Positions 17,720 to 26,360 of a DNA stretch of 64,000 nt are shown here, one piece after another. Made by a program: the position numbers and the translations under genes. Numbering within the stretch: position 1 is the stretch's first letter; each line of letters opens with the position of its first letter. This DNA comes from Raineya sp. (GTDB lineage: Bacteria > Bacteroidota > Bacteroidia > Cytophagales > Thermonemataceae): positions 186,001 to 250,000 of the forward strand of contig JALONN010000001.1 of NCBI GenBank assembly GCA_025454915.1. Direction: 5' to 3'. The notes beneath the pieces were generated by a model. It ran no database searches. It was not told the DNA's origin and saw only the letters and a list, made by a program, of their open reading frames with translations.

Positions 17720-17749
17720 ATTGTTTAAGATGGTCTAAAAAATGAAAAA

Positions 17750-18490
17750 CTATGATAATAAATCGCAATACCAAAAACCTGTATCGAAAGGCTTTTGGCT
17801 TTCTTCTTTTTCCCCACATTCATAATCTCCATCATTATTTTTAGGAGTAGGGGTATAGGTTCGGTGTACTATTTCACCAATTTGAAAAGGAATAGGTTGC
17901 TGAAAAATAGGTCCATCATAAACAAATGTATGAAACTCACCATTTTCGCCACAAGGGTCAACATGAGAAGGTAAATCTTTCAGAAAATCTTCGTCAATAA
18001 CTCTTCCTACAAAACTTTTATCCAAATATTTTTCGTTTACACAAGTCGTAATGGTTTTAAAGCCCAAATCTAAAAATTCTCTAATTAACTCTTTGGTAGA
18101 TTGCTTCCAGAGTGGAAAAATTCCTTTTAAATGGATTTTAGCCAACTGATTTTCACGATAAGTCCTTAAATCTTCTAGAAAAATATCTCCAAAAACAGAC
18201 ACACTCGCTCCCTGATTTTTTAAAATGGTGAGGGTTTCAATCATCTGTTTTTCATAGACTTCCATCGTGGGCATTTCAGGAATCATAAGCTTTTGAAGTG
18301 GAATGCCAATACTTTGAGCCTGTAACTCTAAAAGTTCAGTTCGTACGCCATGCATCGAAATACGCTGATACTGCTCACTTACACTTGTCAGTAGGCACAA
18401 AATGTCATACTCTTGGCTTTGTAATAATTTGAACAAGGCAAGTGAGGAGTCTTTTCCTCCACTCCAATTGAAAATAGCTTTGGGTTTCAT
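17750..18490 (-). CDS. Dph6-like ATP pyrophosphatase domain protein
   Basis: A 246-residue adenine nucleotide alpha-hydrolase of the diphthine-ammonia ligase-like family. The ATG at 18490 (MKPKAIFNWSGGKDSSLALF) places the PP-loop SGGKDS at the N-terminus as in the family; an upstream in-frame codon at 18532 is less likely. It also shows MHGVRTELLELQAQSIGIPL and FGDIFLEDLRTYRE and, near the end, HVDPCGENGEFHTFVYDGP, all hallmarks of this group. Bacteria lack diphthamide, so the real substrate is unknown; the fold adenylates a carboxyl or amide group with ATP. Confidence 0.9.
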   Translation of the reverse strand: MKPKAIFNWSGGKDSSLALFKLLQSQEYDILCLLTSVSEQYQRISMHGVRTELLELQAQSIGIPLQKLMIPEMPTMEVYEKQMIETLTILKNQGASVSVFGDIFLEDLRTYRENQLAKIHLKGIFPLWKQSTKELIREFLDLGFKTITTCVNEKYLDKSFVGRVIDEDFLKDLPSHVDPCGENGEFHTFVYDGPIFQQPIPFQIGEIVHRTYTPTPKNNDGDYECGEKEESQKPFDTGFWYCDLLS

Positions 18491-18691
18491 GATGTTATAA
18501 AATAATGTTTTTAGTATAAGAAGATTTTCCACTTGAAAATATCAATTGTTTTTGCCCTTGAAATTCAGTAATTCTGACATTAAAGTCTTTTGAGTTGTAA
18601 CTAAATAGATTTTTGATGTGAGAAAGCAGAGTTGTATCAAGATGATATTCTATAAATAAATGAAAACTCAAATGTAGAATTATAATTTTAA

Positions 18692-18724
18692 AGAAAAAAG
18701 AGGCATCAATGAAGATGCCTCTTT
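18692..18724 (-). terminator. Intrinsic terminator of PepSY_TM gene
   Basis: On the minus strand AAAGAGGCATC (18724-18714) pairs with GATGCCTCTTT (18707-18697) over an 11-bp perfect stem, followed by a T-rich run. It lies about 35 bases after the stop of the gene at 18757. Confidence 0.88.
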
Positions 18725-18756
18725 GCCAATAAAATAGTTTTGTAGTGTAAAATCTT

Positions 18757-19299
18757 TTATGCTAAAAATAGCAGAAATATTAAAGGGAATAACAAGCCTG
18801 CAACAGCCAATTTCCAACCTCTTGCTTTAAATGATAGCTTTCCCTTAGGGAATACAAACATACCTGTAACAGCAATGGCAATTAATGAAAGCCCAAAAAC
18901 GTCAGAATAATAAATCCACCAATTAGAAGTATTTTTATGTAGCCCCATCATTTGGCTGATAACAGGCGTTTTTCTGAACTCAGTAGCTTCTCCTTTGCCT
19001 GTTTTGATATCAATTTCTATTTCATGGCGTTCATAGTTGATTCGGAGTTTCTCATTTTTAATGGTATGTCTTCTAAACTTATCTTTAATTTTTAGCTCAT
19101 CTGACACAAGCCCTTTTACAAAAGTTTCTGTGATTTCTGATTCTTTGGGTAGTTGAGTTTGAAACTCCTTTGTTTCAATGGTGTATTTCTCTGGATGCCA
19201 GTAGTCTCTGTGATTCATCAGTATTCCTGAAAAAGCAAAAGAAATAATTAAACCTACATAAAAATAGCCTAAATCTCTGTGAATAGAACGAATAGTCAT
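18757..19299 (-). CDS. PepSY-associated transmembrane protein
   Basis: A 180-residue membrane protein. It begins MTIRSIHRDLGYFYVGLIISFAFSGILMNHR, the RxxHRxxGY first helix of PepSY_TM proteins, has a PepSY-like periplasmic part (residues about 40-125), then HKNTSNWWIYYSDVFGLSLIAIAVTGMFVFPKG and a final helix. Members often assist iron or haem uptake or act as ferric reductase partners; the conserved His residues could bind haem (inference). It stands alone here; no siderophore receptor is adjacent. Confidence 0.82.
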   Translation of the reverse strand: MTIRSIHRDLGYFYVGLIISFAFSGILMNHRDYWHPEKYTIETKEFQTQLPKESEITETFVKGLVSDELKIKDKFRRHTIKNEKLRINYERHEIEIDIKTGKGEATEFRKTPVISQMMGLHKNTSNWWIYYSDVFGLSLIAIAVTGMFVFPKGKLSFKARGWKLAVAGLLFPLIFLLFLA

Positions 19300-19484
19300 A
19301 AATATAAATTAGCTGTTTTGATAAAAATTTCTGCAATATAGAATTTATTTAGACTTATTAAAAATAATATTTAAAAAATATTAGATATCAATACTTCATT
19401 TCTAAATATAGTTACCCTATACTTAATGAGGCTGTTTAAGATTGTTTTTATAAATAAGAAACTACTTTTAAGATATGATCAGAT

Positions 19485-19531
19485 GATAGTCAGACCAAAA
19501 ATACACCTGACTTTTTTATTGTCTGACTATC
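19485..19531. repeat. 11-bp inverted repeat with alternative pairing
   Basis: GATAGTCAGAC (19485-19495) and GTCTGACTATC (19521-19531) are exact complements 25 bases apart. Inside the loop CTGACT (19507-19512) followed by TTTTT can instead pair with AGTCAG (19488-19493), giving a short terminator-like hairpin on the plus strand. The element lies downstream of the minus-strand gene ending at 19579. Confidence 0.4.
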
Positions 19532-19578
19532 GTTTGACTGAAAAAACACTTTATTAGAAATGTTAGAAAGACTCAATA

Positions 19579-20079
19579 TTAAAAACTACCAATACCTATT
19601 ACTTTGGGAGTTTTAATACTTGGATGATTTTCAGGAACAACAATGCTTACTGGAGCAGGCATTCCTTGTTTTGGATTCTTTTTATCAATCCAGATTTTAT
19701 AGATAGTTCCTGCTACAGCCGAAGCTCCATAGCCTGAACCACCTGTCTGCGACACATTTACCCGTGTAATTTTAAGAGGCTGTGCATAAAATTTAATGTT
19801 ATTAAAATCTTTCTTGAGTGAAAAAGGTTGTATGGTTTGCCTTAAGGTTACATTGATGGGGTCTTCGTTTATCAAGCCACCTCCAGCAATACTTGTGAAG
19901 CGTTGGGCACAATCATCTAAATCTTTGGAAGAGGTCAGAATATTCACATATTCTTCTAAAACCTGTTTTACCTCAGCAGGCAGTTTAGAAACAGGAATAT
20001 CATTTGCTTTACTTTGAGCAAATGAAGTTTGTAGTCCTATCACCACAAAACACCATAATACAAATCTGATTTTTAGCAT
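19579..20079 (-). CDS. Hypothetical secreted protein
   Basis: A 166-residue protein, not recognised. It has a signal peptide (FVLWCFVVIGLQTSFAQ, cleavage near residue 22). The mature part has a helical start (LPAEVKQVLEEYVNIL) with one Cys, then a beta-rich region rich in Gly and Ser (SQTGGSGYGASAVAG) and a C-terminal WIDKKNPKQGMPAPVSIVVP strand. It is transcribed with the DUF3592-like gene upstream (25-base gap), so the two may act together in the envelope. Confidence 0.65.
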   Translation of the reverse strand: MLKIRFVLWCFVVIGLQTSFAQSKANDIPVSKLPAEVKQVLEEYVNILTSSKDLDDCAQRFTSIAGGGLINEDPINVTLRQTIQPFSLKKDFNNIKFYAQPLKITRVNVSQTGGSGYGASAVAGTIYKIWIDKKNPKQGMPAPVSIVVPENHPSIKTPKVIGIGSF

Positions 20080-20104
20080 AAGAATCTATTTTTTGTGTGA
20101 AAAT

Positions 20105-20950
20105 TTAGGAAGTCAGAACTTTGTAGAAAATTATTAACTCAATCAAAACAGCTAAAGGCAATAAGAGGAATAAAGCACTGGGAAACAGAGGATAATTTTC
20201 TAACGAACCATCACTCAACACTTTTGGACGACCAGGTAAGGCATCTTTCAAAACGGCTTTTTTAGGTTCTTGAGGTAAATAAAAAAGCATTTCTCTAGCC
20301 TCATCTGTAAGATATTCAGGCTGGTGTGAAGAGGCTGTAACAGTATAACTTTTATCGCCTACCATCATTTCAAAATATAATTTCATGACTCTTCGCCCAT
20401 TAATTTTAGTATTAGTGGCTTCACTTCTGATATACTTCCCATATCCAATAACACCATATTTCAGGATTTTTAGGCTTTTAATACCTCTAAGAATACCCAC
20501 CAGAGCAAAACTCAATCCGATACATGGAAAAATAACTACAAATATGACTGTTCCTCCAAAAGGAGCCTTTTTTAGATTTTCTATGCGAGAATAATCTGGC
20601 TGATTTTCTAAATAAATAACAGTAGGAGTGTCACCTATTTTGTATTTACCAAAATCACCATATGAAACGCCTGTTTGTTTTGTATCTTTATTATCTAGAA
20701 ATTCATAGTAATAAGCATAAATTCTGTTTTTATTCTCTTTGCTGTTAGTTGCTCCAATAGTAGTAATCACTCCTTGCGTTTTGGGGCTATCAGGTTTAAA
20801 TTTCCAATCTGAAAAATCAGCAAAACCTATAAAAACAATGACAAAAATAAGCCCGAAAGCCATCAGAGAGAAACCAACAATTGATGAAACATCACCAAAA
20901 ATAACCCTGATTTTTAAACCCAGCGGGATGTATCGTTCTTTAAAATACAT
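20105..20950 (-). CDS. DUF3592-like membrane protein
   Basis: A 281-residue protein with about four membrane helices: one near residues 20-48, one near 130-155, and a C-terminal one (FLLLPLAVLIELIIFY). The extracytoplasmic segments show the DUF3592 pattern of a short beta domain (KTQGVITTIG...YAYYYEFLDNK...YKIGDTPTVIYLENQPDYSRI), a repeat of which may occur at GYGKYIRSEATNTKING...YFEMMVGDKSYTVTA. Function of the family is unknown. It is divergent from the SUKH gene and co-directional with the secreted protein downstream. Confidence 0.7.
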   Translation of the reverse strand: MYFKERYIPLGLKIRVIFGDVSSIVGFSLMAFGLIFVIVFIGFADFSDWKFKPDSPKTQGVITTIGATNSKENKNRIYAYYYEFLDNKDTKQTGVSYGDFGKYKIGDTPTVIYLENQPDYSRIENLKKAPFGGTVIFVVIFPCIGLSFALVGILRGIKSLKILKYGVIGYGKYIRSEATNTKINGRRVMKLYFEMMVGDKSYTVTASSHQPEYLTDEAREMLFYLPQEPKKAVLKDALPGRPKVLSDGSLENYPLFPSALFLLLPLAVLIELIIFYKVLTS

Positions 20951-21061
20951 AAGATAAATGTTAGAGAAAAAGCTATTTCAAATATATAAAAATCAAATAA
21001 AAAAACTATAATTTGAAGGCTTTCTTTATCGTATATTACAAATAAATAAAGCCAAAAAGTT

Positions 21062-21613
21062 ATGATAGAAACAGTTTTGCAAAAATTAGAAAACAATCTT
21101 GCTCTCAAAAGAACAGTCTTTTACCATAAACTTCAGAAAGGTGTAGAAATTTCAGAAATAGAGAAACTGGAAAAGCAATGGAATAAAGTTCTTCCAGATG
21201 ATTTGAAAAAGCTTTATTTATGGAGAAATGGGCAGCCTGAGCAAGTTTATGAGGCTTTTGTTAACAATTCAATGATGATACCCCTCCAGCAAGCTCTCGA
21301 AATAGCTCAGAACCTAACAGCCATGATAGGAAAAGATTTTGACCGAGAAAACTGGTGGCATCAGTCTTGGATTCCACTATTTCATAATGGAGGTGGCGAT
21401 TATATTGGTTATGATTTAGAGGGTGTTTTCACAGGGCAAAAAGGGCAAATTTTAAAGCATTATCATAATTATGAAGTCAGAAATGTATTAGCATCAAGTT
21501 TAGAAGTATTTTTAGAAGCTCTTAATACCTTGTACGAAAAAACTCCATCAGAAGAGTTAGACGAATATGTTGAAATATCAGTAGCAGGATACCCAAAGAG
21601 ATTTAAAGTTTAA
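21062..21613 (+). CDS. SMI1/KNR4 (SUKH) family protein
   Basis: A 183-residue single SUKH domain: ISEIEKLEKQWNKVLPDDLKKLYLWRNGQ near the N-terminus, then NWWHQSWIPLFHNGGGDYIGYDLEG and LKHYHNYEVRNVLASSLEVFLEAL. In bacteria these domains are often immunity proteins against polymorphic toxins, but many are housekeeping or regulatory. No toxin gene flanks this one, so an immunity role has no local support. The ATG at 21062 is the only good start. Confidence 0.85.
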   Translation: MIETVLQKLENNLALKRTVFYHKLQKGVEISEIEKLEKQWNKVLPDDLKKLYLWRNGQPEQVYEAFVNNSMMIPLQQALEIAQNLTAMIGKDFDRENWWHQSWIPLFHNGGGDYIGYDLEGVFTGQKGQILKHYHNYEVRNVLASSLEVFLEALNTLYEKTPSEELDEYVEISVAGYPKRFKV

Positions 21614-21729
21614 AAATAAAAATTTGAAAATGAGGGGTTTATTTTTTTGAGATAATTTGCTCTTGTGTTTCATTTTATATTTTATTTTTCTTTTATATCT
21701 TGCCTTCAAACTTTATAATCAGAAACTCC

Positions 21730-24081
21730 ATGAAACTACACATTTTAGGTATCAGACACCACGGCGTAGGTTCTGCAAAATATATAGCTGAAGCCCTTTT
21801 GGCTCTTAAACCAGATATCATTTTGGTAGAAGGACCTCCCGAACTGGATTCTGTAACTTCTTGGGTGACTCACAAAGAAATGAAACCTCCTGTTTCGGTG
21901 CTTGCCTATAATGTGGATGAGCCTTCACAGGCTGTTTTTTACCCGTTTACCCATTTTTCTCCTGAGTGGCAGGCTATTACCTATGCCCTCAAAAATGACA
22001 TCAAGGTGCAAATGATGGATTTGCCGCTGAGCCATAGTTTTGGATTAGAACTAGCCAAAAGAGCTGAACAGCAAAAGCTTTTGGAAGAACAAATGGCAAA
22101 AGAGGCGGAAAATGCTGAAAATGAAACAAAGGACGAAACAGAAAACAATACAGAAAATACAACAGCCACACCCAAAGAAATTATATCCGAAATTCTTCCC
22201 AAAGACCCTATCAGCCATTTGGCAGAATTGGCAGGCTATGAGGATTCAGAGCTTTGGTGGGAACACCATTTTGAACAAAATCATATTAAAGGCTCTTGGC
22301 AAGATCATTTTGAGGCTGTTTTTGAAGCCATGAAAGTGCTGAGAGAAAATTTGGAAAACCATGCTTCTCAAAGAGATGATGCACGAGAGGCTTACATGAG
22401 AAAACTCATCAGAGAAGCAAAAAAGCAAGGATTTAAAACAGCAGTAGTGGTTTGTGGTGCTTGGCATGCCCCCGTTCTCGAAAATTTCGAAGATAAACAA
22501 ATTACCAAGCAAGATGATGAAATGCTCAAGCCTTTACCCAAAACCAATGTAAGTTGTACTTGGATTCCTTGGACAAACACACGTCTGAGTATGTTTACGG
22601 GGTATGGGGCAGGAATTGTTTCACCGGGCTGGTATGACCACCTCTGGAAACACCCCAAAGATAAAGGTACTCGCTGGCTCTCGAAGGTTGCTAAACTCTT
22701 CAGAGAGAAGGATATGGACACTTCTACGGCTCACGTGATTGAGGCTTTCAGGCTTGCTGAAGCTCTGGCTTCTATGCGTGACCTCTCTCGCCCGGGGCTC
22801 ATGGAACTCAATGAAGCAACACAATCTGTTATTTGTTTTGGAGATAAAATACTTCTCAAACTCGTTGAAGAAGAGTTGATTGTCGCCAAAGCAATGGGTA
22901 AAGTGCCTAATGATTTACCCAAATTGCCTATTCAAACAGATTTTGAGAACAGAGCTAAGGAAAATCGTTTGGAAGTAAAAGATTTAGACAAATCTTATGA
23001 GCTTGATTTGCGTAAAGACTTAGACTTGAGTAAAAGTGTTTTCTTGCATCAGTTGCAGATATTAGGCATTAATTGGGCTAGAAAACAATACACATCAGGA
23101 AAAGGAACATTCAAAGAAAGCTGGTACACTCGTTGGAAGCCCGAAATGGTAATTGATTTGATTGAAAAAGGTTTTTGGGGAAATACCATTGAAAAAGCTT
23201 CTACACAATATTTATTAGAAACTACTATAGATAACCAAAGCATTGCCGATTTAGCAAATATCATCAAAGAAAAAGCCTTTCCTGCCAAAATTTATGAAGC
23301 AATAGATAAAATTATTATCAAAATAACAGAATTATCCTCTGTTTCTGCCGATGTAGTGGAATTAATGGGGGCAGTTCCTGATTTAAGTGATGTGGGACGT
23401 TATGGGGATGTTAGAATCCGTGAAGGAGACAGAGCCGTTATTAATGCCTTAGTGGATACATTTGTTCGTCGTATTTGTATTGGATTGCCCAATGCAGCAT
23501 ATGGTCTGGACGAGAAAAACTCTTACAGCCTGTTTGAGAGTATCAAAAAGGTTGATGAAGCCATTCAATTATTACAAATTGAAGAATTAGCAGAAATTTG
23601 GTACAAAGCTTTAAAAGTAATTCTGCATAAAGATGGTGTAAATGGTATTATTGTAGGTTGTGTGTGTCGTTTGCTTTTAGATGCTAAGGAAATTAATGCA
23701 GAAGAAACAGCTAATGAGTTTTCGCAGGCTCTTTCAGCAGGAAATACCCCAATGGCTTCGGCTGCATGGCTTGAGGGCTTCTTAAAAGGTAGTGGAATGA
23801 TACTCATCTACGATCATACTCTTTGGAATATCTTGTATTTGTGGGTAGCTCAGTTGGAACAGCCTACTTTTATAGAACTCATGCCAATTTTAAGGCGTAC
23901 ATTCTCTAAATTTGAAGCCCCTGAACGTAAACAAATTGGAGAAAAAGCAAAACATGGAGCTGTACAAGCTCAGGATTTACTCGTGGAGACAGGAGAGGCT
24001 CTCCATACATCACCATTATTTGATGAAGAAAGAGCATTAAAAGTTTTAGAGCCTCTCAAAGCAATTTTAGGAATAGGATAA
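21730..24081 (+). CDS. DUF5682 family protein, TraB/ChaN-like N-terminus
   Basis: A 783-residue protein, starting at the ATG at 21730 (MKLHILGIRHHGVGSAKYI). The N-terminal 280 residues look like the TraB/ChaN/EreA superfamily: GIRHHGVGS, PDIILVEGPPELD and, later, TAVVVCGAWHAPVL, all with conserved His and Glu typical of that metal-dependent fold (inference). An acidic low-complexity linker (about residues 110-150, rich in E, N and T) interrupts it. The rest is helical. In other genomes DUF5682 genes are, to my knowledge, usually next to MoxR-type AAA ATPase, VWA, DUF5691 and SWIM zinc-finger genes; none is present here. Confidence 0.8.
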   Translation: MKLHILGIRHHGVGSAKYIAEALLALKPDIILVEGPPELDSVTSWVTHKEMKPPVSVLAYNVDEPSQAVFYPFTHFSPEWQAITYALKNDIKVQMMDLPLSHSFGLELAKRAEQQKLLEEQMAKEAENAENETKDETENNTENTTATPKEIISEILPKDPISHLAELAGYEDSELWWEHHFEQNHIKGSWQDHFEAVFEAMKVLRENLENHASQRDDAREAYMRKLIREAKKQGFKTAVVVCGAWHAPVLENFEDKQITKQDDEMLKPLPKTNVSCTWIPWTNTRLSMFTGYGAGIVSPGWYDHLWKHPKDKGTRWLSKVAKLFREKDMDTSTAHVIEAFRLAEALASMRDLSRPGLMELNEATQSVICFGDKILLKLVEEELIVAKAMGKVPNDLPKLPIQTDFENRAKENRLEVKDLDKSYELDLRKDLDLSKSVFLHQLQILGINWARKQYTSGKGTFKESWYTRWKPEMVIDLIEKGFWGNTIEKASTQYLLETTIDNQSIADLANIIKEKAFPAKIYEAIDKIIIKITELSSVSADVVELMGAVPDLSDVGRYGDVRIREGDRAVINALVDTFVRRICIGLPNAAYGLDEKNSYSLFESIKKVDEAIQLLQIEELAEIWYKALKVILHKDGVNGIIVGCVCRLLLDAKEINAEETANEFSQALSAGNTPMASAAWLEGFLKGSGMILIYDHTLWNILYLWVAQLEQPTFIELMPILRRTFSKFEAPERKQIGEKAKHGAVQAQDLLVETGEALHTSPLFDEERALKVLEPLKAILGIG

Positions 24082-24082
24082 A

Positions 24083-24119
24083 AATGGTAAATGGTGAATT
24101 TTAAAATGCTAAAGGATAG
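24083..24119. repeat. Intergenic repeat copy 1 (AATGGTAAAT... type)
   Basis: A diverged copy of a short intergenic repeat whose core reads AATGGTAAATGCTAAA. It starts AATGGTAAATGGTGAATTTT and ends AAATGCTAAAGGATAG. It lies directly after the DUF5682 stop codon. Related copies are at 24724, 54103 and 55361. Confidence 0.5.
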
Positions 24120-24134
24120 TTTTTTTATGAAAGT

Positions 24135-24695
24135 ATGGCAGAAAAAAGAAAATTATTGATTAGCTCCGTTGGTTTTAAAATAGAAGAATTTTACTATCCT
24201 CCATTTGAGTTGTATGAAAAAGAGTTTTTATGTGTAGGTATTGGTTGGACACATAGAGAGCTTATATTCAAGATTCTTTCAGGAGAAACAAAAATTGAAG
24301 GTATAACGATATATGAGGGATTTGCAAGAGTTTATGATATAAAACCTAAAAATTTATTGCAAAAGATATTTAGAAAAGATACAATTGGTAATATCTTAAA
24401 AAACTATTCTTTAGCACAAAAAGAAAAAATATATCATATTCTAGAAGAAAATCCACTTGTTAAAATAGAAAATCTTAGTCTGTACAAAATTAGATTATTA
24501 TCTTTGCTGTTGGGAATAGAGAATAATCTGTATTGTTCTTATTATGGAGGAGGAATAGGGGCTTATTTGGGAGAAATATACCCAATTATCCAAAATAGTA
24601 TAGCTGTTCAGGGCAGTATGATAGAAGTTTTAAATGCTGACATTACAGATATTCCTACTTGGGCAAAAAAATGTTACACTCAGTTAAAAAAATAA
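24135..24695 (+). CDS. Hypothetical protein
   Basis: A 186-residue soluble protein that I do not recognise. It has a beta-rich N-terminal third (LLISSVGFKIEEFYYPPFELYEKEFLCVGIGW), a basic linker (KPKNLLQKIFRKD), and a helical region ending in a Gly-rich YYGGGIGAYLGEIYPII turn that is the most motif-like part. The C-terminus is DIPTWAKKCYTQLKK. It lies between two repeat copies. Confidence 0.6.
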   Translation: MAEKRKLLISSVGFKIEEFYYPPFELYEKEFLCVGIGWTHRELIFKILSGETKIEGITIYEGFARVYDIKPKNLLQKIFRKDTIGNILKNYSLAQKEKIYHILEENPLVKIENLSLYKIRLLSLLLGIENNLYCSYYGGGIGAYLGEIYPIIQNSIAVQGSMIEVLNADITDIPTWAKKCYTQLKK

Positions 24696-24723
24696 TTTAG
24701 AGAAATATCTTAAAAATATAAAC

Positions 24724-24763
24724 AAATGCTAAATGGTAAACTTTTATTTGCCATTTAGCATTT
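24724..24763. repeat. Intergenic repeat copy 2, long hairpin
   Basis: AAATGCTAAATGGTAAA (24724-24740) pairs with TTTGCCATTTAGCATTT (24747-24763): 17 bp with one G-T pair and a 6-base loop. No T run follows, so it does not look like a terminator. Sequence is related to the repeats at 24083, 54103 and 55361, here as two inverted halves. Confidence 0.6.
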
Positions 24764-24784
24764 ACAATTTAGAACTAAAAAATC

Positions 24785-25405
24785 ATGGCAAAAAAGAAAT
24801 ATTATGTAGTCTGGAAGGGAAGGCAAGCAGGTATTTATGATTCTTGGGATAAATGTCAGGAGCAAGTTTCGGGTTATGCAGATGCCAAATATAAATCGTT
24901 TGAGAGCCAAGCAGATGCCCAGAAAGCTTTTAAACAAGGCTACTCACAACATATAGGAAAAGAAGCTACCATTCAGAAAAAAACAGAAATTAAAATTCCT
25001 TATAAAGAATGCTTATGTGTGGATGCTGCCTGCAATATGCAAACAGGCGATATGGAGTACAGAGGTGTACATTATCCATCTGGCAAAGTAATTTTCCACC
25101 AAAAAGATTTTAAAGATTCTACCAACAATATTGGTGAATTTTTGGCAATAGTACATGGTTTGGCTTTTTTGCTTAAAAATAACGTACAAATGCCTATTTA
25201 CTCCGATAGTAAAACGGCTCTTGCTTGGCTTAGAAACAAACATTGTAAAACAGAACAGGCTCAAACAAAACAGAATGAAAATGTTTTTGAACTCATTGAT
25301 AGAGCAGAAAAATGGCTACAAGAAAACGATTACAAACATATTCCTGTACTGAAGTGGGAAACAGACACTTGGGGAGAAATTCCTGCCGATTTTGGGAGAA
25401 AATAA
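24785..25405 (+). CDS. Ribonuclease H with N-terminal RNA:DNA hybrid-binding domain
   Basis: A 206-residue protein. Residues 1-55 are a viroplasmin-like hybrid-binding domain (KKYYVVWKGRQAGIYDSWDKCQEQVSGY) as in eukaryotic RNase H1. Residues about 75-206 are the RNase H fold, with catalytic Asp80 (CVDAAC), Glu118 (NNIGEFLAIV), Asp141 (YSDSKTALAW) and Asp202 (EIPADFGRK). It should cut RNA in RNA:DNA hybrids in the cytoplasm. It is next to thyA but in its own transcription unit. This type is common in Bacteroidota. Confidence 0.92.
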   Translation: MAKKKYYVVWKGRQAGIYDSWDKCQEQVSGYADAKYKSFESQADAQKAFKQGYSQHIGKEATIQKKTEIKIPYKECLCVDAACNMQTGDMEYRGVHYPSGKVIFHQKDFKDSTNNIGEFLAIVHGLAFLLKNNVQMPIYSDSKTALAWLRNKHCKTEQAQTKQNENVFELIDRAEKWLQENDYKHIPVLKWETDTWGEIPADFGRK

Positions 25406-25512
25406 TATTTAATTTAAAGAGTTTATTGTGGTGAAATCTTGAGAAAAGAAAAAAGAGTATAGACTTACCCTTTTTCTTTATTCCTTTCTCCTGAAAATTA
25501 TTAAAAAAATGC

Positions 25513-25521
25513 TAATTTTGC
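25513..25521 (+). promoter_or_regulatory. Bacteroidota -7 motif before thyA
   Basis: TAATTTTGC matches the Bacteroidota -7 consensus TAnnTTTG exactly, 38 bases before the thyA start. No clear TTG -33 element stands at the right distance. Confidence 0.55.
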
Positions 25522-25558
25522 AACCAAATACCCATTAATTATATCTTTAATACTACTT

Positions 25559-26353
25559 ATGAAGCAATATCACGACCTTTTAGAACATATTTTAAATACA
25601 GGAACTCAAAAAACAGACAGAACAGGAACAGGAACAATTAGTGTGTTTGGTTATCAGATGCGTTTCGATTTGAATGAAGGTTTCCCCTTGGTTACAACTA
25701 AAAAAGTACATACAAAATCTATTATTCATGAACTACTTTGGTTTCTGAATGGAGATACGAATATTAAATACCTCAAAGACAATAATGTAAGTATTTGGGA
25801 CGAATGGGCAGACGAAAACGGAAATCTTGGACCTGTGTATGGCAAACAGTGGCGTAGCTGGCAGACTCGTGAGGGAGGTGCGATAGACCAGATTTCTGAT
25901 GCCATCAAACAACTCAAAACCAACCCCGATTCGAGACGAATTATGGTTTCTGCATGGAATGTAGAAGATTTACCTGCCATGAAGCTCATGCCTTGTCATG
26001 CTTTATTTCAGTTTTATGTAGCTGATGGCAAACTTTCTTGTCAGCTTTATCAGCGTTCAGCAGATGTATTTCTGGGTGTACCTTTCAATATAGCTTCGTA
26101 TGCTTTGCTTACGATGATGTTTGCACAAGTTTGTGACTTAAAATTAGGTGAGTTTATTTGGACAGGAGGAGATACACACCTGTATCTGAATCATTTGGAG
26201 CAGGCTCGTCTGCAACTTTCTAGAGATTTACGTCCACTACCTACCATGAAAATCAACCCAGATGTAAAGGATATTTTCAGTTTCAAATACGAAGATTTTA
26301 CACTTGAAAACTACAATCCACACCCAGCCATTAAAGCAGAAGTGAGTGTGTAA
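25559..26353 (+). CDS. thyA: Thymidylate synthase
   Basis: A 264-residue protein, the same length as the E. coli enzyme. It methylates dUMP to dTMP with methylenetetrahydrofolate. The nucleophile Cys146 is in [11 protein letters not shown], preceded by the phosphate-binding [31 protein letters not shown] and [11 protein letters not shown] complete the active site. Start at the ATG at 25559 gives the usual N-terminus [12 protein letters not shown]. No dihydrofolate reductase gene follows, though folA often does. Confidence 0.97.
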   Translation: MKQYHDLLEHILNTGTQKTDRTGTGTISVFGYQMRFDLNEGFPLVTTKKVHTKSIIHELLWFLNGDTNIKYLKDNNVSIWDEWADENGNLGPVYGKQWRSWQTREGGAIDQISDAIKQLKTNPDSRRIMVSAWNVEDLPAMKLMPCHALFQFYVADGKLSCQLYQRSADVFLGVPFNIASYALLTMMFAQVCDLKLGEFIWTGGDTHLYLNHLEQARLQLSRDLRPLPTMKINPDVKDIFSFKYEDFTLENYNPHPAIKAEVSV

Positions 26354-26360
26354 TGATATT

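Noticed and set aside
21062..21613. SUKH protein as immunity partner of a toxin
   Set aside because: No toxin or polymorphic-toxin C-terminus gene lies next to it on either side.
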